DNA of 64,000 nt from Longimicrobiaceae bacterium (GTDB lineage Bacteria; Gemmatimonadota; Gemmatimonadetes; Longimicrobiales; Longimicrobiaceae), in NCBI GenBank assembly GCA_036375715.1, contig DASVBS010000065.1, positions 124,001 through 188,000 of the forward strand, written 5' to 3'. The position numbers were made by a program, and so were the translations under genes. Positions 25,328 to 34,444 of this stretch are shown here, in pieces; position 1 is the first letter of the stretch, and every line of letters begins with the position of its first letter. The notes under the pieces are model-generated. The model was given only the letters and a program-made list of their open reading frames with translations. It had not been told where the DNA came from and ran no database searches.

Positions 25328-26188
25328 ATGTTCTTCAGCTCCCGAGCCCTCGATTCCTTTGACCAGTACCTGCACGACGTCGAGAAGTACCCCCTGATCG
25401 ATGATCCGGAAGAGGAACGAAGACTGGCACGGAAGGCGCGGGCCGGTGACAAGGCAGCAGCGGAGAGACTGGTAACGGCGAATCTGCGATTCGTCATCTC
25501 TTATGTGAAGAAGTACCAGGGGCGGGGTCTGGGGTTGGCCGAGCTGGTCTGCATCGGCAACGAGGGGCTGCTCAAAGCCGTCAAGAAGTTCGACCCCGAG
25601 AAGGGGGTCAAGTTCATCTCCTACGCTGTCTGGTGGATCCGCCAGACGGTCCTTCAAGCGCTGGCCGAGCAGACCCGCTCGGTGCGCATCCCGTTGAATC
25701 AGAACTCTAACCTCGTGCGCCTTTCGCGCACGGAGACCGCGCTGACCCAGACGCTCGGCCGCACTCCGACGGACCAGGAGATTGCGGACGAGATGGCGGA
25801 GCCGGTGGAGACGATCCGTGCCCTGCGCCGGGTGGCGGCCAGCGAGCTCTCACTGGACGCCCCGCTCGACCGGGGCGATCGCGATTCATCCTCCTTCGGG
25901 GAGCGGTTCGCGGGCTCCGAGGCGGAGGAGATCGAGGAAGAGGTCGAGTTTCAGGCGCGCCGTGAGTTCCTGGAGAAGATGTTCGAGAAGTACCTGACGG
26001 AGCGCGAGCGGAAGATCCTCTACCTCTACTATGGTCTGGACGAGGGTGAGGAGCGGACGCTGGAAGAGATCGGAATGCTGCTCGGGGTCACTCGCGAGCG
26101 CATTCGCCAGATTCGCAACCGGGCGTTCGAGAAGCTCCGGGAGAGCCCGGACGGGGCGGCGCTCGAAGGATTCTGGGCAGTCTCCTGA
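25328..26188 (+). CDS. RNA polymerase sigma-70 factor, RpoD/SigA-like short form
   Basis: A 286-residue group 1/2 sigma factor. Region 1.2 is at residues 8-40 (LDSFDQYLHDVEKYPLIDDP), region 2 at 45-120 with LVCIGNEGLLKAVKKFDPEK and AVWWIRQTVLQALAEQTRSV, region 3 in the middle and region 4 at 220-275 with LTERERKILYLYYGLDEGEE and LGVTRERIRQIRNRAFEKLR. The long acidic non-conserved region 1.1 of housekeeping RpoD is absent, so this may be a group 2 factor or the compact primary factor of its lineage. It is preceded by a strong promoter and terminator-like leader, which implies regulated expression, and followed by a strong terminator. Confidence 0.92.
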   Translation: MFFSSRALDSFDQYLHDVEKYPLIDDPEEERRLARKARAGDKAAAERLVTANLRFVISYVKKYQGRGLGLAELVCIGNEGLLKAVKKFDPEKGVKFISYAVWWIRQTVLQALAEQTRSVRIPLNQNSNLVRLSRTETALTQTLGRTPTDQEIADEMAEPVETIRALRRVAASELSLDAPLDRGDRDSSSFGERFAGSEAEEIEEEVEFQARREFLEKMFEKYLTERERKILYLYYGLDEGEERTLEEIGMLLGVTRERIRQIRNRAFEKLRESPDGAALEGFWAVS

Positions 26189-26299
26189 GCCGAACGTCGG
26201 TCTCGTTGCCCCGTGTCGCGGAGTGGTGAAGCGGGCTCGCCGAGATCCCATCCTTTACGCAGCGATCCACGATCGCCGGCACGGGTCGCTGGGTAAAGC

Positions 26300-26338
26300 A
26301 GCGGGGGATCGGAAGTCATCTTCCGATCCCCCGCTTTT
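26300..26338 (+). terminator. Intrinsic terminator after the sigma factor
   Basis: A perfect 16-bp stem (26300-26315 with 26320-26335), loop TCAT, followed by TTTT. One of the clearest terminators in the window. It also faces the convergent anti-sigma gene. Confidence 0.9.
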
Positions 26339-26383
26339 GCTTCCCACCTCGAGGCCGCGGTTCCGACGTAATCCTGGTGTTGT

Positions 26384-27154
26384 CTATTCGTTCAGCGGCA
26401 GTACGACGCGCCAATCGTCGGCCGCTGCCGGCACTGTCACCGACTGCGTCCTTTCAGTCCCGATCGACACATCCATTCTCCGAATCGTCGGCGGCAGGGT
26501 GAGACGGTAGCTCGCGCGGGACTCCTCGGCATTCTCGATCAGCATCCCCCCGGGCAGGACCATCAGACTCTCCCCGTTGCCGTTGGTGATCTGTGCCGTG
26601 GCGCGATCCAGCGGAAGGACCTGGATCAGCAGCTGCCCTGCCACCTGACGCGACTGCAGCGAGAGCCGGAAGGTCTCCCCCGAAGCCGGGAACGACACCA
26701 CCGAGCCGCCTGGCCCGATCACGGCGGGAGGCAGGACCGGCACCGCTGCCGGCGCTGCCCTCCCAACCCCGAGGTCGAAGGGGAGGACGCCGACCACGCG
26801 GGCGCGCACCGCGTCGACGGAGAGCGTGATCACCATCACGCCGCTGATGGCCGCGGCGACCGCCCACGTGCGGCGCGCCCGAACGGCCGACTGGTGACGC
26901 GTCTCGGCCGCGCGCAGGGCGCTGCGCGCCCTGGCCCGCTCCACCGCCGAAGGTGGTGTCGCGGTCCGCAAAGAGCGGAGATACCGCGTGACCTCGCGCG
27001 AGTGGCCTTCCACCTCGGCAAGGCGTGCGCGACAGCCGGGGCACCCGAGCAGATGGCGCTCCATGCGTTCCGAAGTCGCCTCGTCGAGCTCGCCATCCAG
27101 TCGCCGGACGAGATCCCCGAGCGACGGGTGGCGTGAACGTCTGGTTGCCGTCAT
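26384..27154 (-). CDS. Anti-sigma factor with zf-HC2 (ZAS) domain
   Basis: A membrane-bound anti-sigma factor of 256 residues. The N-terminal zinc-binding anti-sigma motif HX3CX2C is present in ERMERHLLGCPGCRARLAEV (about residues 30-45). A single transmembrane helix follows at about 95-115 (WAVAAAISGVMVITLSV), and the remaining 140 residues are a periplasmic beta-rich domain. Its ATG overlaps the stop of the ECF sigma gene (ATGA), the usual coupling for stoichiometric control. By family logic it holds the sigma factor inactive until a periplasmic signal arrives. It is the last gene of the M1 peptidase, TonB receptor, sigma, anti-sigma operon. Confidence 0.88.
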   Translation of the reverse strand: MTATRRSRHPSLGDLVRRLDGELDEATSERMERHLLGCPGCRARLAEVEGHSREVTRYLRSLRTATPPSAVERARARSALRAAETRHQSAVRARRTWAVAAAISGVMVITLSVDAVRARVVGVLPFDLGVGRAAPAAVPVLPPAVIGPGGSVVSFPASGETFRLSLQSRQVAGQLLIQVLPLDRATAQITNGNGESLMVLPGGMLIENAEESRASYRLTLPPTIRRMDVSIGTERTQSVTVPAAADDWRVVLPLNE

Positions 27155-27645
27155 AAGTCGACCTCGGATCTGGAGAGTTCCCGGGCGAGCTTGTTGAGGG
27201 CGCGTGCGATCATGCTTCCGACCGACTTCGTGGTGGTTCCTACCGCCTCGGCAATCTCCCTGTGGGTAAAGCCTTCTTCCCGCATCAGGAGCAGCGTGCG
27301 ATCGCGGAGGCTCAGCGCATCCAGCGCCCGGTGCACCAGGGCCCGCCGTTCTGCGAGCTCCAGCGCGCGTTCCGGATCCGGAGGGTGCGAGGTTGCCACG
27401 AGCAGCTCCGCGGACTCGTCCAGCAGCTCTCGCCGTCGGCGGCTGACACGAGAGTCGTCCCGGACCAGGTTCGTTGCCACCCGGAAGAGCCAGGCGCGGA
27501 GTTGGTGCTCGGCGGGCCGTCGCTCGACCAGGCGGATGAAGCATTCCTGGGCAACATCGGCCGCGAGGTCGGGGTCGCCCGTGAGGTTCGCCAGATAGCG
27601 ATAGAGGCCGTCGTACTGGGCCTCGAAGATCGACTCGACATTCAC
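27151..27645 (-). CDS. ECF sigma factor
   Basis: A 164-residue extracytoplasmic-function sigma factor with only regions 2 and 4. Region 2 is FEAQYDGLYRYLANLTGDPD and AADVAQECFIRLVERRPAEH with LRAWLFRVATNLVRDDSR; region 4 is LSLRDRTLLLMREEGFTHRE then IAEAVGTTTKSVGSMIARAL. Translation begins at GTG 27645, five bases after the TonB receptor stop; an open frame further upstream lies within the receptor gene and is rejected. It is coupled to the anti-sigma gene by overlap. It probably controls its own operon or nutrient-uptake genes, but I see no ECF promoter motif that I can defend. Confidence 0.92.
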   Translation of the reverse strand: MNVESIFEAQYDGLYRYLANLTGDPDLAADVAQECFIRLVERRPAEHQLRAWLFRVATNLVRDDSRVSRRRRELLDESAELLVATSHPPDPERALELAERRALVHRALDALSLRDRTLLLMREEGFTHREIAEAVGTTTKSVGSMIARALNKLARELSRSEVDL

Positions 27646-27650
27646 GCGCT

Positions 27651-30221
27651 TCAGAAGGTGAAGCGTACGCCCACGAGAGGGAGCCGCGGAATTCCGGGCT
27701 CGAAGCGATCGATCACCCCATCCCCGCACTCCCCTTCCATGCCGCGCGTCGCAGCGCACCCCGTGCTGCCGGCGTAAGTCACCGCGTTGTTCCGCCCGAG
27801 AGCGTTGCGGAGCTGGGCGTAGGCGGTAACATCCCATGTGCCCACCGTGCGAGTGATCTCGGCCACGAGATCGAGACTCGCGTACGCCGGCGTTCGCATC
27901 GCATTCGCCTCTCCCAACCGTACGACCGGCGGGTCCTCGCCCTCGTCCGGCAGGATGAGGCGCGTGAACGGCACCCCGGATCCGTAGGTAAACGCTCCCC
28001 CCAGACGTACGCCGTTCCCCACGTTGGCAAAGAGCATCGCGTCGAGCGCGTGCCGCACGTCGGCCGGAGCCGGGAACTCGAAGCGAGCGGTGTCCGGTTC
28101 GAACACCTCGGCCCGCATGGTGGAGAAGCCGAGCGTGTAGCCCAGCGAGCCGGACCATCGCTCGTTCTGCTGCCGGAGCAGCAGCTCGAAGCCGTAGGCG
28201 TCGTTGCTGGCCTGCACCGAGGGGTCCCGGTCGGGCACCACCCGTCCGCTGTCCGGGTTCGGCACCTCCACCCCTGCGGCCCAGCGACGATAGGCGTTGA
28301 CGCCCACGATCCAGTTACCATGGAGCCACCGCTCCACTCCGGCACTCACTACGTCCGAGCGGACGGCCGCGTACCCCGCCGTCTGGGCCAGGACCCAGAG
28401 GTGCGTCAGGTGCAGCTGTGGCCCGAGCGGCCCCGCCACGGGAGCGATGTCCTGCGTGTATTGCCACGTTCGGGACCAGCCCGCCGAGAGCTGCGTACTC
28501 GCGCCTACCTCCAGGCTCGTCGCCAGCCGCGGCCCCAGCCGCACATCCCCTCCGTTCAGGACCGGGTCGCCGGATTCGACCCGCAGACCCGTCTCCAACG
28601 CCAGCGGACCAAACGCCAGGCGTTTCTCCGCCCACAACGCTCGATAGCGGAGGCTACTGCCCAGGGTCAGGTTGTTGACCGGCGTGCTGTCCCGCGGTAG
28701 CACCACCGCCAGATCGCCCAGGAGCGAGAAGGGGCCCTCGTAACCCACCGTGTCGCGGACGACTTCGAAGCCTACCACCCACCCCGGCGACTCCCCCCGT
28801 GGCGAGAGCTCCGCGCGCAGAGTCCGATGACGGATGGTGCTCTCCAGGGGTGGCAGGGTCGGCTCGTCCCCACGCAGTCTGACACGCTCATCGCGGAGGA
28901 TCGAGGCGCGGAAGCGCGTCTGGCCGATGCTCAGGCCCAGCCTCAGCGGTCCGAGCGGCACCCCAACCGTCGCACGACCCGATTGGTTCCCCCACCGTCC
29001 GCGGTTCGCCTGGAGGATTCCGGGGATTCCGCCGCGCAGATGGTCGCGCTCGACGATCCCCGTGGCCGCGTAATCGAATCCTCCCAGCTTCCCATCGACC
29101 CTGGCGACGACGTCGGAGAAGTCGTACGGGATGTAGAGGTCCTCCTGCGCGGTGGCGGCGCCGGCCATGCGGGTGAGCAGGTCGACGTAGGTTCGCCGGC
29201 CAGCCACCATCCAGTTCAAAGCCCCATCGGGCGCGGCCCCGCTCAACGCGAGACGGGCGCTGGCCAGGGACAACTCCCCGCGCCCCTGCACCCCTTCTTC
29301 CAATTCGTCTGCCCCGCTCCGGGCGTGCAGGTCGAGCACCGCCGCCGCTCCCTCCCCGAACCGGGCGGGGCGCGGCCCGGGGTAGAACACCGCCTCGCCG
29401 AGCGCGTCCGGGTTGACCGCGGAGAAGAGCCACCCGGCATGGGTCGGATTGTAGAGCGGCATCCCGTCCAGGAAGACGCGCGTCTGGTCCCAGGATGCTC
29501 CGCGCGTCCACAGCGTGGCGGTGAAGTCGTCCCGCGTGGTCACGCCCGGGGTGCGCTGTAGCGCCCGAAAGAGATCGGTCTCCGCGAGGGTCACCGCCTC
29601 GACGAGCTCATCCTGCGTCAGCGATCGAATATCGAGAACGAGATGCTCCGGACCGCGTAGCGGCGAGAGGAGGAGGCGCCCCGAGCCTGCCGAATCGATG
29701 ATGGCGGTCTTACGCAGGAAGGGGGGTGTACCTCGGGAGCGCACCTCGAGCGGCGCGAGCTTGACGGGTTCGACCTCCAGCCCGGCGGAAATCCGGGTGA
29801 GCGCTTCACCGCGCAACTCCACCTGGATGTGAGCGGGTAGGTACCCCAGCCGGCTGATCCGCAGCTGATACGATCCGGCCGGGACCGCCGGAAAGCGATA
29901 CTCCCCCGCGGAATCCGCGGCAGTCGCCCAGCCCGCCCGCCCGGCCCCGCCATCCTCGACCGGGCGGAGGCGCACGACGGCCCCCGGTAAAGGCTGCAAC
30001 GTCGCAGCGTCGACCACTCGCCCCGCAATCGCTCCCGTCTCCTGCGCCCCAGCGTACGCCGCCGCCGTGGCAGCCGACAACACGCTGGCGCCGACCAGAA
30101 AGAGGGCGCGGAAGAGCAGCCGAACCCCGCGAAGGCGGCACGCCCGGACACCCGGCGCGGAGCACCTCTTCCGCCGGTGTCGACTGTCAGGATAACGAGC
30201 CGCTTCGCGGGGTTCTGACAT
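27651..30221 (-). CDS. TonB-dependent receptor with carboxypeptidase-like N-domain
   Basis: An outer-membrane receptor of about 856 residues. After a basic N-terminus and hydrophobic signal segment (LLFRALFLVGASVLSAATAA) comes a carboxypeptidase-D-regulatory-like beta-sandwich (TGAIAGRVVDAATLQPLPGA...), then a plug domain with TPGVTTRDDFTATLWTRGAS, and a long beta-barrel ending in GVRFTF, the aromatic C-terminus recognised by BAM. It lacks the STN signalling domain used by FecA-type transducers, although it is co-transcribed with a sigma/anti-sigma pair. The exact start is uncertain because no ribosome site precedes ATG 30221. The gene follows the M1 peptidase by 15 bases, which suggests peptide-related substrates. 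Confidence 0.87.
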   Translation of the reverse strand: MSEPREAARYPDSRHRRKRCSAPGVRACRLRGVRLLFRALFLVGASVLSAATAAAYAGAQETGAIAGRVVDAATLQPLPGAVVRLRPVEDGGAGRAGWATAADSAGEYRFPAVPAGSYQLRISRLGYLPAHIQVELRGEALTRISAGLEVEPVKLAPLEVRSRGTPPFLRKTAIIDSAGSGRLLLSPLRGPEHLVLDIRSLTQDELVEAVTLAETDLFRALQRTPGVTTRDDFTATLWTRGASWDQTRVFLDGMPLYNPTHAGWLFSAVNPDALGEAVFYPGPRPARFGEGAAAVLDLHARSGADELEEGVQGRGELSLASARLALSGAAPDGALNWMVAGRRTYVDLLTRMAGAATAQEDLYIPYDFSDVVARVDGKLGGFDYAATGIVERDHLRGGIPGILQANRGRWGNQSGRATVGVPLGPLRLGLSIGQTRFRASILRDERVRLRGDEPTLPPLESTIRHRTLRAELSPRGESPGWVVGFEVVRDTVGYEGPFSLLGDLAVVLPRDSTPVNNLTLGSSLRYRALWAEKRLAFGPLALETGLRVESGDPVLNGGDVRLGPRLATSLEVGASTQLSAGWSRTWQYTQDIAPVAGPLGPQLHLTHLWVLAQTAGYAAVRSDVVSAGVERWLHGNWIVGVNAYRRWAAGVEVPNPDSGRVVPDRDPSVQASNDAYGFELLLRQQNERWSGSLGYTLGFSTMRAEVFEPDTARFEFPAPADVRHALDAMLFANVGNGVRLGGAFTYGSGVPFTRLILPDEGEDPPVVRLGEANAMRTPAYASLDLVAEITRTVGTWDVTAYAQLRNALGRNNAVTYAGSTGCAATRGMEGECGDGVIDRFEPGIPRLPLVGVRFTF

Positions 30222-30236
30222 GCGGCGTGGGGCCGG

Positions 30237-32201
30237 TCAGCCGCCCCAGACGTTGTTCGCTCGGTTCACGTCCGGAAACGCGTTCTCCGCGTCGATCTCG
30301 ACGCGGGTGGCCGCGCCCGGCACCGTCAACGAAACCGTATCCGCCCCTCCGAACCACCGCTCTACCGGGATCTCTCTCTCCACCACCGACCCGTCATCGA
30401 GCTGGATGGTGAGCCGGGTGGGCATCGGGATCTCGCCGAGCGAGCGCACCACGATCTCCGTACTGTCCGAGCTCTGCGCTACCGAATCCACCGCCTGGTC
30501 CAGCACACCCGTGCCGTAATACCAGCTCTTCCAGAACCAGTCCAGGTCACGCCCGGAGACGTCCTCGAAGGTGTTCCACATATCCCACGGGTACGGGTGC
30601 TTGAAGCGCCAGCGCTGGAGGTACTCGCGGTAGGCGCGGAGGAAGACCTCCTCACCCAACACCTCGCGTAGCGTGGCGAGCACCGTGGCCGGCTTGGCGT
30701 AGGTCGCGACCCCGTACGCCGGACCGGGATAATGATAGTCCGAGCGACGCATGATCTCGCCTTCCAGCTCCGCGCGCGCGACATCCAGGTAACTGGTGCG
30801 GTCGTCCAGCTCAGGGGCTTCGGCGCCGCGGTCCTTGCGTGCCTGACTCTCGTTGAAGTTCGTGGTACCCTCGTCCATCCAGGCGCGCCGGCGCTCGTCG
30901 TTGGACACGATCATCGGCACCCACATGTGCGCGATCTCGTGCGCCGCCACGTTGTAGAGGGCCTCGGGACCCGCCGTGGTGTACTCGCCGATCAGCGTGA
31001 TCATGGGGAATTCCATCCCGCCGCCGATGATCCCCCCGCCCTCCACCACGCTCATCTGCGGCCACGGATACTCGATCCCCGTGAACTCGGAAAGAAAGCT
31101 CACCGAGTGCTGTGCATACTCGGCCATCTCCACCCAGAGCGGGGCGGTCTGGCGATAGATCGCGTCAACACGCGCGTAATCCGTCTGCCCATCTCCGTCG
31201 CGATCACCGACCGGAGCTCGTGCCGCATCCCATACTGACTCACGAGTGAGGCTGTACGCCACATCCCGCACCGAATCCGCTTCGAACACCCAGCGCTGTA
31301 CACCCGAGCTCTGGCGCGTGACTTGACCCAGGTCCTCTGCCGTGACCACGTGAACGACGGTGTCGCTCTGCTCGGCAATCCGCAGGCGTTCCAGCACCTC
31401 GGGCGCAAGCACCTCCTCCGCATTGGTGAGCCGGCCGGTCCCCATCACCAGCCACCCGGCGGGCGCCTCGATGGTCACGCGATAATTGCCGAACCCCGCG
31501 TAGAACTCGGCGGTGCCGAGGAACTGGTCGGGATGCCAGCCCACCACGTCGTCCAGCACCGCCATCTGGGGATAGAAATAACCCAGGTGGATAAGGTTGC
31601 CCCGACTGTGGCCCATCCGCCCGCCGGCCCCCTGCTGCGGGATGCGTAGTGCCCACTCGAACCCGAGCTCTACTGTCGAATTCGGAGCGACCGGCTGCGG
31701 CGGAACGATGAGCAGCTTGGTACCATCCACCTGGTAGCCGGAGATGCCCTGCCCCTCCGCTTCGCTGAGCTCCTGCCCGTTCACGGCAACGCGGCGAAGC
31801 TGGACTCCGCCGGTCACCTCCACCGGCTCCAATCGCATGGCGCCGGGTGCATGGAAGTTCTGCGTGAGATCGACCACCAGGCCGTTGAGCCCGTGGGGCG
31901 AGTTGTTGTAGTAGCGGACGGTCGAGCTACCCTCGAGAAACTGGGAGTCCGGGTGCACCCGCAGCTCGATCGTATACTCGGCGTAATTCTGCCAGTAGTT
32001 TGGCCCCGGTCGCCCGGTGTCGGTTCTCGTCCCCGCGGCGATCGCCCCACGAAAAGCGGGCGGGGGCACCACCTCGGGGGCTTTTGCCGCGGCTACCGCG
32101 CGGCCTTCGTCGACCGGGGTGGGAACAGAGGGAGCACCCGAGCGCGAGGCAGGGGCGCAGGCAAGCAGAATGGCGAGTGGTACGACGGACCAGCGGTACA
32201 T
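30237..32201 (-). CDS. M1 family zinc metallopeptidase, exported
   Basis: A 654-residue aminopeptidase-fold protein. The signal peptide ends in lipobox-like LAILLAC, so it is probably lipid-anchored. The beta-sheet N-domain is followed by the catalytic domain with GGGIIGGGMEFPMITLIGEY, the counterpart of the GxMEN exopeptidase loop but reading GGMEF, and the zinc site NVAAHEIAHMWVPMIVSNDE (about residue 420) with the third ligand Glu in WMDEGTTNFNE. Start ATG 32201 (MYRWSVVPLAILL). It leads an operon with the TonB receptor, ECF sigma and anti-sigma, which suggests extracellular peptide breakdown coupled to uptake. The altered GxMEN loop could change N-terminal recognition. Confidence 0.9.
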   Translation of the reverse strand: MYRWSVVPLAILLACAPASRSGAPSVPTPVDEGRAVAAAKAPEVVPPPAFRGAIAAGTRTDTGRPGPNYWQNYAEYTIELRVHPDSQFLEGSSTVRYYNNSPHGLNGLVVDLTQNFHAPGAMRLEPVEVTGGVQLRRVAVNGQELSEAEGQGISGYQVDGTKLLIVPPQPVAPNSTVELGFEWALRIPQQGAGGRMGHSRGNLIHLGYFYPQMAVLDDVVGWHPDQFLGTAEFYAGFGNYRVTIEAPAGWLVMGTGRLTNAEEVLAPEVLERLRIAEQSDTVVHVVTAEDLGQVTRQSSGVQRWVFEADSVRDVAYSLTRESVWDAARAPVGDRDGDGQTDYARVDAIYRQTAPLWVEMAEYAQHSVSFLSEFTGIEYPWPQMSVVEGGGIIGGGMEFPMITLIGEYTTAGPEALYNVAAHEIAHMWVPMIVSNDERRRAWMDEGTTNFNESQARKDRGAEAPELDDRTSYLDVARAELEGEIMRRSDYHYPGPAYGVATYAKPATVLATLREVLGEEVFLRAYREYLQRWRFKHPYPWDMWNTFEDVSGRDLDWFWKSWYYGTGVLDQAVDSVAQSSDSTEIVVRSLGEIPMPTRLTIQLDDGSVVEREIPVERWFGGADTVSLTVPGAATRVEIDAENAFPDVNRANNVWGG

Positions 32202-32266
32202 GCGCTCGTCTCCTCTGACTGCTGGTTGATGGACCTCCCTGGTGAGGCAGGCGGAGGCGTAATGGA

Positions 32267-32304
32267 GCGTCCCGACCATCCGTGAGGGCGGACGGTCGGG
32301 ACGC
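32267..32304. terminator. Strong hairpin between phosphatase and M1 genes
   Basis: An 11-bp stem (32267-32277 with 32294-32304), a single mismatch, then a 4-bp inner stem around TGAGGG. No U-run on either side, so it may be a terminator for the phosphatase transcript or an mRNA-stabilising structure ahead of the M1 operon. Confidence 0.5.
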
Positions 32305-32358
32305 CTGCTCAGGATGATTTCGCCCGAGCTTCTCCAGCGCGCAAGGAGGGTGCCCTGC

Positions 32359-33942
32359 TCAGGGGGCAGTCGTCACGGGCAGTACCTCCCCGTCCAGATC
32401 GTCGGGCGCGGCAATGCCGGCAACAGCGGCGAGCGTGGGCGCCACGTCGACCGTTCGTACCAGCTCGCTACGTCTGCCCGTCTGGATTCCCGCGCCGAGG
32501 AAGATCACGGGAACGTTGCGATCGTAGAACCAGGGCGTCCCGTGCCCGCTCCCGGTGCGGGCCGTCGACATGTAAGTGCCGGGAGGTCCGATCGCGATCC
32601 AGCCACGCCGCGCGAGATCGGGTTTCATGCGCTCCGGGTGGAATGAGTTCCGCAGCAGCCTCGCGACGGAGTCGCGGGGCTCACCGGAGGCGAGCTCGTC
32701 GCGCGTGTACACGTCGTGGAGGAACGGCAGCTCGCGGAGCGCCTGCGCCTGCGCGGCCGCCTCTTCTCCCGGCGCGGCCTTCGCCAGTGCAGCCTCGGCC
32801 ACGCGCAGCATCTCCTCGCGCTCCCCACGCGTCAGGCGCTTCCCAGGTTCACCGTGCTCCGCGCGCCACTCGGGCATCGTCAACGCTCCGTGGTCGGCGG
32901 AAAGCGCGGCTACCCACCTTCCCTCCCCTATCTCCTCGTCGAGGAAGTCGAAGAGGTCGCCGAGCACCCGGTCGAGGTGCAGCAGGTTTTCGAGCTGCTC
33001 CTGGCTCAGGGGGCCGTTATCGTGGCCGATCCGGTCCGTCTGGGAGAAGCCCAGCGCCAGATAATCGGTGATCTCGTCGTCCCCGAGACCCGCCTCGCGA
33101 ACCGCCACCTTGGCGAACTCGAGGGTCGCCCGATCCGGGTAGGGTGTGCCCGCCACCCAGTCAGCGAACGACTCGCCCCTTTCGCCTCCCTCGACGTCGT
33201 AGCGGTGCGGGAAGTAGGTGTGAACGCCGTCGCCCTCGTAGGGGGCCGTGTCAGGCCGGGCGAGGGCACGGGCTTCCGGCGATGCAGTGGCGTCCCAGAC
33301 CGAATCGAGCAGCGTCGGCAGCACCTCTGCGTTGAAGCGGTCCACCCATTCGGGATATGCATCCCGGTAGTAGGACGAGGTCACGAAGCGCGCCTTACCC
33401 GCCTCGTACCAGTAGATCTCTCCCCTGGCGTGCGCCGCCAGCAACACCGCCACCCGATCCTTCCCTGCCACGGAGACGACCTTGGCCTCCGGGTTCGCCT
33501 CCACAATCCATTCCGCGAGCCCGCTACGCAGCAGGTTCAGTGGAGATCGACCCTCCATCTCCGGAAACCCCAGGATCGGAGAGGTCGTGTCAGCGACCGT
33601 GTACACGTTGACCCACTCCTCGCCAACCCGTTGCAGCCAGTCGTTGGCGACGATCCCGGTACGCGCCGGCACGGTGCCGGTGGAGAGAGTAGCGTGGCCC
33701 GCTGCCGTCTCCGAGATGCCGTGGTCGTGGACTCCCTCGAAATAGGCACCCTGGTCGATGAGGCGCCTGAATCCGCCGGTGTAGAAAGCATCGTAGCGGC
33801 TCACGAGGTCGGCCCGGAGCTGATCAATGGAGATGAGCACGACAACTGCCGGATCGGCTGGCGGATTCGAGGCCGCCGACGTGCACGCGGCCATCCAGCC
33901 GCAAGCCAGGAACGGGGCGACCCACCGACTGCGCAGGCTCAC
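32359..33942 (-). CDS. Alkaline phosphatase superfamily lipoprotein (nucleotide pyrophosphatase/PafA-like)
   Basis: A 527-residue exported metal-dependent phosphohydrolase. The lipobox is in FLACGWMAACTS. The first metal ligand and nucleophile regions are VVVLISIDQLRADLVSRYDA and DHGISETAAGHATLSTGTVP (Thr/Ser nucleophile); later ligands are in LGFSQTDRIGHDNG and ALSADHGALTMPEWRAEHGE. This is the pattern of PafA-type alkaline phosphatases and nucleotide pyrophosphatase/phosphodiesterases; which one is not settled by eye. The start GTG 33942 is fixed by a GAGGAGG ribosome site and by the lipoprotein signal. It probably scavenges phosphate from organic phosphates in the periplasm. Confidence 0.88.
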   Translation of the reverse strand: MSLRSRWVAPFLACGWMAACTSAASNPPADPAVVVLISIDQLRADLVSRYDAFYTGGFRRLIDQGAYFEGVHDHGISETAAGHATLSTGTVPARTGIVANDWLQRVGEEWVNVYTVADTTSPILGFPEMEGRSPLNLLRSGLAEWIVEANPEAKVVSVAGKDRVAVLLAAHARGEIYWYEAGKARFVTSSYYRDAYPEWVDRFNAEVLPTLLDSVWDATASPEARALARPDTAPYEGDGVHTYFPHRYDVEGGERGESFADWVAGTPYPDRATLEFAKVAVREAGLGDDEITDYLALGFSQTDRIGHDNGPLSQEQLENLLHLDRVLGDLFDFLDEEIGEGRWVAALSADHGALTMPEWRAEHGEPGKRLTRGEREEMLRVAEAALAKAAPGEEAAAQAQALRELPFLHDVYTRDELASGEPRDSVARLLRNSFHPERMKPDLARRGWIAIGPPGTYMSTARTGSGHGTPWFYDRNVPVIFLGAGIQTGRRSELVRTVDVAPTLAAVAGIAAPDDLDGEVLPVTTAP

Positions 33943-34087
33943 AGCGCCTCCTCTGACGGGATGTTGAACGATGGTCTGGACATGGGAACCAGGCGAGCGG
34001 AGTGTCAAGTTCCGGTGAAAGACCGGCGCCCGGAGAGTATCGGGGACCGACGACGCAAACCCGCAGCGGCAGCATCCGCCTCTCTCG

Positions 34088-34336
34088 CTACGGCGTGAGG
34101 ATCAGCAGATGCGTGCCGGTAGCCCCTTCACGCAGAACGACTTCCCTCCAGCCGACCTCCAGGTAGTGCTGCCGGAGCCGCTCCAGGGCGCCCGGACTGA
34201 GGTGCTGGTGGATGCCGTACACGAACGTCTCGCCCGGCGGATGTCGCTCGAGGGCGCGGTCGATCACCCCCGCGAGTCCATCCGCCAGCCGGACATCGTC
34301 GGGGCTCGGAGTCGCTCGTGATCTTTCTGCCGACAC
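34088..34336 (-). CDS. Hypothetical 82-residue protein
   Basis: A small soluble protein starting at GTG 34336. The central text LERHPPGETFVYGIHQHLSP and RLRQHYLEVGWREVVLREGA suggests a compact alpha/beta fold with a turn between two helices and a C-terminal strand (THLLILTP). I recognise no family. It lies alone between the DUF2231 gene and the phosphatase on the same strand; the codon use is like its neighbours. Confidence 0.55.
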   Translation of the reverse strand: MSAERSRATPSPDDVRLADGLAGVIDRALERHPPGETFVYGIHQHLSPGALERLRQHYLEVGWREVVLREGATGTHLLILTP

Positions 34337-34392
34337 GGACTGTGATACGTTCGAAGGGAAGCGCCGCGGCGGGGCGCGGGAGGAAAATAGTG

Positions 34393-34424
34393 CCCCGCGA
34401 GAGATTGTGCATCCTCTCGCGGGG
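34393..34424 (-). terminator. Intrinsic terminator after the DUF2231 gene
   Basis: A perfect 11-bp stem (34393-34403 with 34414-34424) around a 10-base loop, followed on the minus strand by CACTATTTTCC. It lies 21 bases after the DUF2231 stop. Confidence 0.75.
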
Positions 34425-34444
34425 CGGCCGGGTCAGGAACAGGG

